Shown piece by piece: positions 54,767 through 64,000 of a stretch of DNA of 64,000 bases. This stretch comes from Spiroplasma clarkii (GTDB taxonomy: Bacteria > Bacillota_I > Bacilli_A > Mycoplasmatales > Mycoplasmataceae). The position numbers and the translations under genes are program-made. Location of the stretch: positions 372,001-436,000 of the forward strand of contig NZ_CP024870.1 in assembly GCF_002795265.1 (NCBI RefSeq). The letters are read 5' to 3'. The notes under the pieces are model-generated. The model saw only the letters and a program-made list of their open reading frames with translations, had not been told where the DNA came from and did no database searches. Numbering within the stretch: the first letter of the stretch is position 1; each line of letters opens with the position of its first letter.

Positions 54767-54795
54767 TTGAAGTCAGCTTAATAATTGCGTATAAT
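54767..54795 (+). promoter_or_regulatory. Promoter of the E2-like gene
   Basis: TTGAAG, 17-bp spacer, TATAAT; 130 nt before the ATG and just outside the IS right end. Confidence 0.65.
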
Positions 54796-54924
54796 ATAGT
54801 TGAATTCTTATTTTTTAGTGAAAACTTGATAAAAGCTGACTTTTAGGTTAAAGAATGGTTAAAAAATAAGTTAAATCAAAAAAAATGTTTTATGGGCAAA
54901 AACATTAATTTATAGGGGGCTATT

Positions 54925-57495
54925 ATGGATAAAATTAAATTTCAGTCTGACAATAAGCGCAAAGGAATTGTGCAAAATGTCATTGTTGAAGTAGGGCAAA
55001 AAGTTGTAGAAGGCGATTTACTTGCCTTAGTCATCAATTCAGAACGTGAAAAAATCAAAGTTATTGCAAAAAATGATGGTATCATTGGTGAAATTAAAAT
55101 TGTTGAATCAATTATTGTTAAACCTGGTGAAACTATGTTTGAAGTGTTAAATGATCATGAGTTAAATAGATTAATCAGAAAACAAAATAAGCTAGGTAAC
55201 ACTTTAAGAGAAGGTCTAGAAAAATTTGGACACTTAGGCAATGACATTAATGAGGTTGTTAAAGAATATGATGCAGCTGATGATAACAATGATGAATTTG
55301 AAGACTACTCAGATGACGAAGTTGAAACTGCAAATGAGTTTCAACCTGAAACTGATGTTGAAACAGAATTTTCAGCCGCAAACAGTGACTTAGATATTGA
55401 TGAAAATAGTAATAAAACTGAAGATTTAAGTATTGCTGACAACAATGATGAATTTGAAGACTACTCAGATGACGAAGTTGAAACTGCAAATGAGTTTCAA
55501 CCTGAAACAGAACCTTCATTTGCCAGTGTTAATGCTGAGGATGAAGAGTTTACAAGTGTTGATGAAGATGTCATAATTGAAACTGAATTTGAAGCTATTT
55601 TTGAGTCTGAAGCCGACTCACCTGAGAGTGTAGACTCATTTTCAGAAGAAAGTGAAATTGAATCACCTGATAGCACTGATTCTACTCCAGTGGATGATTT
55701 TGAGACCAATAGTGTAGTAACACAAGATGAAGTTGAAGCTGCTTTTGCAGCAGTTGACACAAATTCTGAGCCAGATGATAATGCTGCAGAAGACTATGAT
55801 TTAGATTTATTTGTACCCCAAGAAACTCCAGATTTTGAAGCAACCCAAAACAAATTAAACTCTGAAATTGATATGACTTGATCTAATTTAGACATTAATA
55901 TTGAATCAATTGATGAAGATGGAATAACTGATACTGAAATAACTGATCCAAAAGTGATTATTGAGGACTCTGTTGAACAAAATCATGATGCAACTCCACA
56001 GCCAGATTTTGAACCGACTCCAGCTCCAAACAAAGTAGAGGATGAATATAAAATTGATGCAACACCATTATTTGTCAATGATTCAATCACAAAAGAGTTA
56101 AGTGAGTTGAATGCATTAAGTGTTGATGAAGCAGCAGACCTAAATGAACCTGAATTAGAGCCTGAAACAGAGATTGAAGAAGAATTTACAAATGAACTAC
56201 CAGCAGAGGTGTTAAACACCCAAGAATTAACTGAAATGATTGATGATTCTGAGTTTTTATCAAAATTTACAAATGAAAGTTCTGAAACAGAGGACTCAAC
56301 TGAGAGCAAACCTTTAGACACAGTGGTCCCAAGAGACCAAGCAGCTTCAAGTTATGTTGAACCGAAATTAATTAATGAAGAGAATAGTTCATTTGTAACT
56401 GCTTTGGGCAGTGAAAATAAAATCAATGCTGAGTTTTTTGCAAATGAAAACCCTGAAGTGGTAGCTTCAATTGAGTTTGAGGAAACCCAACCAGAAGTTA
56501 CAAGCACAGAAGTTGATGATTTACACCAATTTACAGAATTTACAGATTTAAAAACTGCAGATTTTGAGGTTGAACCAAGTTCTGAGATTTCAGAAATGCA
56601 TGCAGAACTTCTATTAGCAGAAATTAGAAACTTGACTGAAAGAATTGAAAAACTTGAACAGCAAGAGTGCCAAATAGTTAAAGATTATGAGGCAGTGCAA
56701 TCTCATGAAAATAGTTATTTACTAGAAAAAATTGAAGAAATTCAAAAAACACAAAAAACTTTACAAGAAAAAGTAGATAATTTTAAAAATACAGTTTCAA
56801 TAACAGCTCCAGAAATTAGTTCAACTGATGTTAATCATTTTGATTTAGCTGCAGATAGTGAACAAGCAATTTTAGAAAAAATTGAAAAAATTGATGAACA
56901 ACTTGCAAAATTAAATCAAAAAATATTGCAAACATCAACAAGTACTGCAAGACAAATCAGTTCAATTGATTTTGAGGTTGATGTAACAGGATTGATGAAC
57001 TTACACACTTTAATGCATGACCCTTATTTAGCAAAAGGGGTTAAACTAGGTTTAAATACCTTCTATTTGAAAGCTTTACATAAGGTAATTGCTGAATTCC
57101 AAGAATTTGATTTCAATGATAATCAAACAATTAGTTTAGGAAAAATTAAACAAGGTGAGTTATTGTATAAAGATATTAATTTAGCTGCTGAATCTAATTT
57201 AGAGCAAGTGGCCTTGCAAATTAAAAATAATGAAGTTACAAAAACTCCAAATAATATTATTTTAGTTGATATGGGTAAATTTAATGTCCTTTCATCAAAA
57301 TTACAATTACCAAATCAAGCAGTAATTGCAATCACAATTGGTGATGTGCATTCAAGAGTAATAAACCACAACTTGTTATCAGACTATGTTAATGTAAGTG
57401 TTGCATTTGATCAGTCATATATTTCATTTAAAGATGCCGTTAATTTAACTAATGCATTTAATGAGATAATCAATAACCCTGGTTTGTTAATTTAA
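54925..57495 (+). CDS. Acidic E2-like protein: lipoyl-type domain, long linker, coiled coil, degenerate acyltransferase domain
   Basis: 856 residues. Residues 1-75 fit a lipoyl/biotinyl fold (IVQNVIVEVGQKVVEGDLL, then DGIIGEI). At the attachment turn, where DKA or MKM is expected, the sequence has SERE, so Arg 41 replaces the modified Lys. Residues about 90-550 are an Asp/Glu/Ser/Thr-rich linker with a 68-bp exact DNA repeat (55285-55352 and 55441-55508). Coiled coil at about 555-630 and 645-670. Residues 678-856 resemble the 2-oxoacid dehydrogenase E2 catalytic domain: LNTFYLKALHKVIAEFQEF, a penultimate NQAVIAITIGDV strand and VSVAFDQSYISFKDAV at the DHRxxDG position. The catalytic His and Asp are Gln 830 and Ser 834. 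Likely a structural pseudoenzyme. Lysine 43 as an alternative attachment site cannot be excluded. Confidence 0.72.
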
Positions 57496-57518
57496 AAGCA
57501 CTAAATGGTGCTTTTTTT
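57494..57518 (+). terminator. Terminator of the E2-like gene
   Basis: AAAAGCAC / GTGCTTTT arms and T-run. Confidence 0.8.
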
Positions 57519-57548
57519 GATAAAATAAGTAGTATAGAGGAAAATTTT

Positions 57549-58523
57549 ATGAGAATTAATGAAATTAACAGTGAAACAAAAAATATTAGCTTAATTGCTC
57601 GTGTTGAGAAAGTAATTTTATCAACTGGTAATAATGGAGCAAACTACTTAGTAGTTAATTTAGCAGACTCCACTGGGAGAATTGAGGCAAGATTGTGAAA
57701 TTGTGAAGAAGAAGATGTAAAGAAAATCATTACAGATGCTTATGTTAAGGTTGATGCAGTTGCAAATGTTTATCGCCAACAATTACAATTAAAAATAAAT
57801 AGTTATTTGGTGATAGATCCAGTAGATTTTGGTAAATACCAAATTAGTGAAGACTTGTTTTTGATTTCTGCACCATTAGATGTAAATAAACAATATAAAG
57901 CACTATTAGAAGTGTTAGGCAAAATTAAAAATCCAGTTTATAAAAAAATTACTATTGCTATTTTAAATGATTATGAAAATGAGTTTAAAACTTTCCCAGC
58001 AGCAACTTCAATTCACCACAATGTGGTGGGGGGACTATTTTGACATAGTGTTAGTCTACTAAAAGCTGCCATCTCTTTAAAAGATGTTTATAAATATGCT
58101 CAAATTGATTGAGAACTAGTAATTTGTGGTGCTATTTTACATGATATTGGTAAAGTTGTGGAAATGAAGGGCAAAACTGCATCAGAATATACTGATGCAG
58201 GACGGTTAATTGGACATATTTCAATTGGAAACACATTTGTAGCTCAAAAAGCCAAAGAACTTAAGCTAACTGTTGATGAAGAAGCAAGTGTAGTCTTACT
58301 CCAACATGTTATTTTAGCAAGTCATGGTCAAAGAGAGTTTGGGTCGCCAGTTGAACCAAATCTTATGGAAGCAATTATAGTTTCTTCTTTGGATGCTTTG
58401 GATGCACGCATTTATCGAGTGAATGATGAGTTAGAGAAAGTAACTGCTGAAACTGGGTGAACTCCAAGAGTTTTAACTGAAAATGGTCGCCAATTTTTAA
58501 AACATTTTAAAAAAGAAAAATAG
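57549..58523 (+). CDS. yhaM: YhaM-family 3'-5' exoribonuclease (OB-fold plus HD domain)
   Basis: 324 residues. The N-terminal OB-fold (SLIARVEKVILSTGNNGANY, ADSTGRIEARLWN) binds nucleic acid. The HD domain has SIHHNVVGGLFWHSVSLLK and AILHDIGKVVEM, then LLQHVILASHGQREFGSP and SSLDALDARIY, as in YhaM/CbfA proteins. It trims RNA (and in vitro single-stranded DNA) from the 3' end. GAGGAAAATTTT precedes the ATG. Five Trp codons are TGA. The stop lies in a bidirectional hairpin. Confidence 0.93.
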
Positions 58524-58558
58524 AACTGCTACATTTTGTAGTTTAGTTCTATTTTTTT
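58518..58558. terminator. Bidirectional terminator
   Basis: AAATAGAACT / AGTTCTATTT outer arms with an inner CTAC/GTAG helix, between convergent yhaM and HIT genes. Confidence 0.8.
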
Positions 58559-58970
58559 ATTTACTTGTAAAGTATTCATAAAGTTCATCAGGTGTTAAGT
58601 CTTTAGGGTTTTTATTAATTTTAATAGTGTAACCTTCATCTTTAACATATTTTGGCACAATGTGTTCATGATAGTGAAAAACCACTTGATAAGCTTCTGC
58701 CCCTTGATTTGAAATAAAATTATAACCAGCAGGTTTTTGAGGTAATTTAGCATTGAGAATTTCAACAACTTTTACTTTAGCTATTGCCACTGCTTGAAGG
58801 TCTTCAAAACTTGATGATGTCAAATCCTCTGAGTGAGTTTTTGGTATTACCAAGCAATGTCCATCACTGTTTGGGGCAATATCTAAAAAAGCTAAACACA
58901 AATCATCTTCATAAATTTTTTTACAAGGTAATTCTTGGTTTATGATTTTACAAAAAATACAGTCTTTCAT
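58557..58970 (-). CDS. HIT-family nucleotide hydrolase
   Basis: 137 residues. N-terminal CIFCKIINQELPCKKIYEDD with CxxC, LAFLDIAPNSDGHCLVIPK, and the histidine triad FHYHEHIVPKY near the C-terminus. These are Hint/Fhit-type purine nucleotide phosphoramidases or dinucleotide hydrolases. GAGAGGA precedes the ATG. Single-gene unit convergent with yhaM. Confidence 0.95.
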   Translation of the reverse strand: MKDCIFCKIINQELPCKKIYEDDLCLAFLDIAPNSDGHCLVIPKTHSEDLTSSSFEDLQAVAIAKVKVVEILNAKLPQKPAGYNFISNQGAEAYQVVFHYHEHIVPKYVKDEGYTIKINKNPKDLTPDELYEYFTSK

Positions 58971-59012
58971 ATTATTTTTTTCCTCTCATAGTTATTTTAC
59001 AAAATTTGTTTA

Positions 59013-59040
59013 AAAAAAGTTGAAATAACTTCAACTTTTT
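59013..59040 (-). terminator. Terminator of the two-lipoprotein operon
   Basis: AAAAAGTTGAA / TTCAACTTTTT arms; the minus strand continues with seven T. Confidence 0.8.
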
Positions 59041-59043
59041 AAA

Positions 59044-60735
59044 TTATTCGTCTGATTCCGCTTCATTTCTAATGTATGTTCCAATTTGGCTGTATAAACC
59101 AGCATAGAAGATATCATCTGCATCCAAGTATCTTGAATATAAAGTAGTTTTTGCGATTGATGAGGTTGTGCTGTCTTGAGAAACCACATATTTAACTTGG
59201 TTAATTAATGCACGACGAGCACTATCATTTGTTATTAGTTCTTGAACATCTTTTGAATGGAAAGCCTTGTTGTTAGTTTGATTTCAAATTTCAACATAAC
59301 GATCAGGGTTAACTGCTGATGGTCCAAGGTTTACTGGTTTAGATCCATCAGCTGCATCTTTAATAGTAAAGTTTGATGCACCAGATGGATCACTACCACC
59401 AAGTAGTTCAATCATATATACCGGTAAAACAAAGACAAACTCTGCAATGTTTCCATTACTTGAATCTGTAAAGTAAGGTAAAGGACCATTTTTTAACATT
59501 CCAGCTTTGGTTGCATTTTTTACTGCATCTTCATAGTTGGCACCTGAAATTGGACTAGTTCCAATTGAACTACCACTTTCATAAACTGTTAATCCTTTGA
59601 AACCTTCTTGATTAAAGAATGAGTCATATGCATTTGAATCATCAGCAGTATAGATACCACCATCAAACTCACTTGCATTATTCATTTTTTCAATTACCTT
59701 TTCCATTAAGGCAATTAATCCATCTCCATCAGGTTTTAATTCACCAGTTGCAGTATTAATGAAACTTGCTAAATTATCAATTAATTTTAAAGCATTTGCT
59801 TGATTTAAACCTGTTTCATTGTTGAATTTTAGTGATCAAACCATTTTAACATTGGTTTTTCATTCTCTATCAGTTGCTGTTGTATTTGAAGTATATCATG
59901 TTTGAGTTTTTCCAAATAGAGCAGAACTTGTATTGATAAATGGTTCATATCCACCTGCAACTTCTGAAGCAACAAATGAGTTTGAATCAATGTAAGCCAT
60001 TGTTAATAGGTTTTCTGCAATACTTTTCATTAATGAGTTATTAAAGTAGTCTTGAAATCTCAATCTCAGTGCAGTTTTTGCACTGATTTCTCTTCCTTTA
60101 ATTGTAAAAACTGATTCTTTAGCTGTCAGTTGAGCAATTGTTGGGAGAATAACTGTGTAATCATTGCTTGCCTCTGTAAATAGACCTCAAACATTTTCAT
60201 CAATATAAATTTTATCACCAACTTTTACTTCAACAGGAGTTCCATCAATGGCTTCAACTACTGTGTCTTTAATTGGATTTAATGAATATAGTGAAACTAG
60301 TTGACTTAAATCCATTCTAGTTCCTGATGAGATTGATTTAGTATATTCTGTAAATAATTTATCTTCAGCAACAGTTGCTGCTGAATTAGCAAATGATTCA
60401 GTGAATGCCTCAGGCAGTTTTCCACTGCTATCTCTATCTGCATAGGGTGTTAAACCTAAGTTTCTTAATAATGAATTGGTTGAATCATAACCATATTGTT
60501 TTGAAACTAAGTCATTAATCATTTTAACAACTGTTGCAGAAATATCTGCATTGGTGAAAATATCACCAAAGTCAATGCTTGCCAAGTCTTCACCAGATAG
60601 TTTAGCAATAATTTGTCTTGCTAAATCCTTATTTAAAACAGGACTTTCAATTCTATCTGAACCACAAGCTACTGCAATTGATGAAGCAGTGGCTGTTAGT
60701 GAAAAAGCACTAATTAATCCAAGTAATTTTCTCAT
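59044..60735 (-). CDS. Large lipoprotein (second gene of operon)
   Basis: 563 residues. Signal peptide MRKLLGLISAFSLTATASSI, lipobox AVAC (Cys 24). The mature protein is Asn/Ser/Asp-rich with many short helices, for example LARQIIAKLSGEDLASIDFG and SKQYGYDSTNSLLRNLGL. A Gly-rich middle (GGIYTADDSNAYDSFF) is followed by a C-terminal helical part ending AESDE. Trp codons are TGA. The ATG overlaps the stop of the 728-residue lipoprotein as TAATG. Unknown function, surface exposed; mollicutes often have such pairs for adhesion or nutrient capture. Confidence 0.88.
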
Positions 60736-62921
60736 TATAAATCAGTTCCTTTCTCAGTCATAGTATTGAATAGATAGTAAACATCTAGTACTTTTAGATT
60801 TGAACTAGATTCACCACTAGTTGATGGTGGATCTGTAGTAACTAATCAAATCTCTTTTACACTTTCTGCTAAAGTACTATCTCCAAATTTATCACCATCA
60901 ATTAAACCTTTTGGATATTCAGCTGCTGTGTTTGACTCTATTGATTTTCTTCAGTTTTTAAACATTTCCACAAATTTAACTGATGAAGCTATTTGAATTG
61001 TTTGTTGAGCAGTACTAATTTTGTCAATTGCTCAATTTTCCATACTTTCTGCAATGTCATTTGCTGTTTGATTTGCTGCATTGCTTGACCCAAACACCAA
61101 GAATTTACCAACAAATGTTTTAATTATGTCATTGTTTGATGAATCACTTCCCTCAGGAGAGATATTTGAAATATTTTCAAAGTATTCTAATACTGTAGTT
61201 ATTCAATATGTTTCTGAATCTGATGAGTTACTAATTGTTGCTCATGATTTTACTTCACTCATAATGTCATAATTAACTGGACTTGATGTTAGTCCTTTTA
61301 ACAATGAAGTATTTACCAAATATTGCAAGTATTTGTTACTAATTGCTGTATTCAACAATTCCATTTGTGGTCTTCCAGTTCCTGAAAATAGACCCTCAAT
61401 TTTTTCTGAATCTTTTAAATTATGGAATTTGTTAAATGATTGTAATTCAGTCAAAGTATTTGCTCTTTCTGCGTTGCTTTCTGCATCTTTAAAATAATCT
61501 CAACCTTCAATTCTAACTACATGAATTCCATCTGTGTCTATGTAAACAAGTTTGTTTCCATCTGAACCAAATTGAGCATATAGTTTTTTATCAGAAGATC
61601 TATTTAAGTCTGTAACAATCTTTGATAATTGATTATCACTCGCTACATCAGGTTGTATGGGTTCATCACTAGCTCCATTACCTTTAAGCACATAGTCATA
61701 AACTACTGATTTAAGTGTGTTTGAATAATTTGAGTTTGTTAGAGTTAGTAATGAATCATAAGTTTTTACTGATGCTTTTGATTGGTAAGTTGTAAAAACA
61801 TCATTTTTTACCAATGCTGCATTTCATAAATTGTCATCCAATAGATTTGGTAATAGTCTATTTGTTGCTTTTGAGTCAACTTCATTGTCACCATTGAAGT
61901 CTTCAGGGGTAATTCCATCATCAAATTTTTGGTTATCTGAAAAGGCAATGACAACTTCACTTATTGCAAGTGGCGCCTTAGTTTCATAGTACTTGTTTAA
62001 GAAGAATAGTTGAGAATTACTTAGCATTCCAGCTCTTGAAGCTGAACCATTTGCAGATCAAACATTAGTATCTTCGGGAACATCATGTTCTAAGGTTGAG
62101 GCATCAGCAAGTCCACTAATAACTGCTTTTGCTTCTTCAACTGTATAATCTATTTTCTTTGCTCATTTTGTAGCATCTGCTTCTTGGGCATTTTCAATCT
62201 GTTGAATAGCTAATTTATCTGCATCAAAAACTTGTTGAAATTTAGCATCATCTCCCACAACACTTTTTAGTGCATTAAATTTACTTGCAACAGTTGTTGA
62301 AGTAACTCAAGTTACCCCAAAACTATCTGTATTTAACAATACATCTAAAATACCTTTTGTTGCACTATTGCTAGCATCAGTCATTAAGATATTTGCTTTG
62401 TATTTTGCTTCTAAGAAGTCTAAATCCATATCTCCTGTGTCTTTTTGATAAACTGAATATTTATCAACTAACATTTGTTTTCATTTTGACAATCAATTTT
62501 TACCATTTGCTCTTTGGTAGCTATCTTTTTCCCTTTGAATTTGTAGGTCAACAGCAGCACTAACTGATTTTCATTTATTAATTAGTGCATCTCCCAATCC
62601 TGTATTAATGAAACTTGATGCATCATCTAAGATTGAGCCAGTTTCACCAAAATTTTGTTCAGAATTACTTAAAATAGATACGTTAATTAGGTTTAACAAC
62701 TGAATTAAGAAACTCTCACGATTGGCTGGTCCACTTTGGTTAATTAATTCTCATAGAACGTCACTAGCATCAATTTGTGCTACTCCATCCATTGATTGCA
62801 AGAATTGCACCAATATTGAGTTTCCATCAACCTTGTGGTCATAGTTTGTACAAGCTACTGCAACTGATGCAGAACTTGCTGTAATAGTTAGTCCGCTTAA
62901 TAGCGTGATTAATTTTTTCAC
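60735..62921 (-). CDS. Large lipoprotein (first gene of operon)
   Basis: 728 residues with many TGA-encoded Trp. It starts with GTG (62919-62921), supported by AAGGAG 9 nt upstream and by the signal peptide that begins there: MKKLITLLSGLTITASSASV then AVAC (Cys 24). The mature domain is mostly helical and polar. Segments such as RANGKNWLSKWKQMLVDKYS, QVFDADKLAIQQIENAQEAD and KLYAQFGSDGNKLVYIDTDG recall large surface lipoproteins of Spiroplasma. No enzyme motif is seen. It is co-translated with the 563-residue lipoprotein, so the two may form a surface complex. Confidence 0.88.
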
Positions 62922-62955
62922 TTATTTCACTCCTTGAAATTAAATATACAATATA

Positions 62956-62961
62956 ATTATA
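62956..62961 (-). promoter_or_regulatory. -10 box of the lipoprotein operon
   Basis: TATAAT on the minus strand, 35 nt before the GTG start. Confidence 0.5.
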
Positions 62962-63035
62962 AAGAAAAAAAACATTATTGCTCGGTTAATTTCAATATTT
63001 TTAAACAAGCTAAACTCTAAAATAGGGGATTTTGA

Positions 63036-63065
63036 AATAAAAATTCTCAATCACTGATTGAGAAT
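63036..63065 (-). terminator. Terminator of mreB
   Basis: ATTCTCAATCA / TGATTGAGAAT arms around one base; the minus strand continues TTTTATTTC. Confidence 0.8.
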
Positions 63066-63080
63066 GTATTGTTAGATAAT

Positions 63081-64000
63081 TTAAATAATTTCTTGACGTT
63101 TTGGTTCATTCATTTTGTCATAAATATATGATTCAAATTTACGTGTCCCATTAATTACAGCTAAAAGTGGTTGTTCACAAACTTTTGTAGGTAGTTGTAG
63201 AGTATCTGCAAAGTATTTGTCAATTCCTCTAATTAAAGCTCCTCCACCACATAATGTGATACCATTTCTAAAGATATCTCCTGCTAATTCTGGAGGTGTT
63301 TCTTCAAGAACTTGAACAGTTAGATCAATAATTTTTGAAACAGGTATTTTTAAGACTTCACGAATTTCTTCAGGAGTTACTTGAATTTCTCTTGGTAATC
63401 CAGAAACTACATCACGTCCATAAACTTTCATGTTTCTTTCATCTGTATATTTGGCAATTGATCCAATGCTAATTTTTATGCTTTCTGAAGTTTTTTGTCC
63501 TATTTCTAAACCAAATTGACTTTTGATAAATTTTTGGATTTCATCATTAAAGGCATTTCCAGCAATTTTTATTGATTTTGATAAGACAATATCTCCTGAT
63601 GCTAAAACTGCCACATCAGTAGTTCCTCCACCACAATCAATTACAAGTCTCCCTGTGCTGGCAAAAATGTTAACTCCACCACCCAAGGCTGCCATTTTAA
63701 CTTCTTCTTCTATAAAAACTTCTTCTGCTCCAAAACTTTTCCCAATACTTACTAGGGCTTTTCGCTCTAATTCTGTAACTACTGAAGGACAGGCAAGTAG
63801 CATGATACATTTTTTTAATGCTGCTTGCATTCTTAGTCTATCAAAAATATATTTAAGTTGTTTTGTGGTTGCTCTGATGTCTGTAATTACCCCATCAACC
63901 ATGGGTCTAACAATTTTTACTGATTTATTACCTTTACCAATCATTTTGTAAGCTTCATTACCTACAGCAATGATTTTATTTTCTTTGATCTTGTATGCAA
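63081..64000 (-). CDS. mreB: Actin-like MreB (5' end outside window)
   Basis: 306 residues are visible; about 40 N-terminal residues lie beyond 64000. Actin-fold nucleotide motifs: RLVIDCGGGTTDVAVLASGD (phosphate 2) and GITLCGGGALIRGIDKYF (adenosine loop), plus VRPMVDGVITDI near the start and a usual C-terminus DKMNEPKRQEII. Spiroplasma encodes several MreB paralogues that form the internal ribbon needed for helical shape and swimming; most other mollicutes lack it. The copy is transcribed away from the window's right edge and ends in a hairpin. Which paralogue (MreB1-5) cannot be decided here. Confidence 0.94.
   Translation of the reverse strand, partial: AYKIKENKIIAVGNEAYKMIGKGNKSVKIVRPMVDGVITDIRATTKQLKYIFDRLRMQAALKKCIMLLACPSVVTELERKALVSIGKSFGAEEVFIEEEVKMAALGGGVNIFASTGRLVIDCGGGTTDVAVLASGDIVLSKSIKIAGNAFNDEIQKFIKSQFGLEIGQKTSESIKISIGSIAKYTDERNMKVYGRDVVSGLPREIQVTPEEIREVLKIPVSKIIDLTVQVLEETPPELAGDIFRNGITLCGGGALIRGIDKYFADTLQLPTKVCEQPLLAVINGTRKFESYIYDKMNEPKRQEII

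Noticed and set aside
54925-55150. Functional lipoyl domain of a pyruvate dehydrogenase E2
   Set aside because: The attachment turn reads SERE with Arg in place of Lys, and no E1 or E3 genes are adjacent.
55259-55760. Minus-strand ORFs opposite the E2-like gene, Ser- and Gln/His-rich
   Set aside because: Composition is the mirror image of the acidic linker; shadow ORFs.
5924-58460. Many apparent in-frame stops that split conserved genes
   Set aside because: They are TGA codons at expected Trp positions (for example L28, MetK, FtsY), so genes were joined under translation table 4. Only TAA/TAG interruptions were treated as real.

Overview
The window is a strongly AT-rich mollicute chromosome segment that reads TGA as tryptophan. 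TGA falls at expected Trp positions in RlmN, ribosomal protein L28, MetK and FtsY, so most genes look broken under the standard code. An actin-like MreB, many Sec lipoproteins with a VVAC-type lipobox, a separate PstS-PstCA-PstB-PhoU system and an IS3-family element point to Spiroplasma or a close Entomoplasmataceae relative. The genus is an inference.

Layout. 1-5.0 kb, minus strand: three related lipoprotein copies (one degraded) downstream of a two-gene operon for secreted, non-lipidated, helix-rich proteins. 5.8-10.9 kb, plus: conserved rlmN-stp-prkC-rsgA-rpe-thiN operon. 10.9-13.5 kb: tRNA-Leu(CAA), Asp23-family gene, fakA, rpmB. 13.6-14.9 kb, minus: two small membrane-protein genes. 15.2-20.6 kb: 1300-residue FtsX-like permease, 13-cysteine mini-protein, metallo-beta-lactamase-fold protein, GNAT acetyltransferase. 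21.0-23.6 kb: ABC transporter whose permease is frameshifted. 24.2-27.9 kb: four-copy tandem lipoprotein array, the first copy frameshifted inside its signal peptide. 27.9-34.3 kb: three-gene operon of two large repeat-containing surface proteins (the first frameshifted) and a polytopic membrane protein. 34.5-36.2 kb: plsX-rnc. 36.3-44.2 kb: smc followed closely by the phosphate operon. 44.3-47.6 kb: hypothetical gene, ftsY, ylxM, ymdB, small conserved ORF. 47.6-51.5 kb: hydrolase-like membrane protein, SAM riboswitch, metK, cutC, hypothetical. 51.7-53.0 kb: two lipoproteins, one with an internal duplication. 53.2-54.7 kb: IS3-family element beside a remnant of an older copy. 54.9-58.5 kb: very acidic 856-residue protein that looks like a catalytically dead, stretched dihydrolipoyl acyltransferase, then a YhaM-type HD exonuclease. 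58.6-64.0 kb, minus: HIT protein, two large lipoproteins, MreB (start outside the window).

How genes work together. The housekeeping blocks are ordinary: Ser/Thr kinase-phosphatase pair with ribosome maturation GTPase; FakA and PlsX feeding phospholipid synthesis; SMC with FtsY; MetK under SAM feedback. The accessory blocks are surface-directed: at least eleven lipoprotein genes or remnants, two secreted-protein operons and several transporters. The most unusual items are the secreted pair at 1.5-5.0 kb (architecture like binary alpha-helical pore-forming toxins), the dead-E2-like protein at 54.9-57.5 kb, the repeat-protein operon at 27.9-34.3 kb, and frameshifts at short homopolymers in surface and transport genes. 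Those frameshifts could be phase variation, decay or sequencing error.
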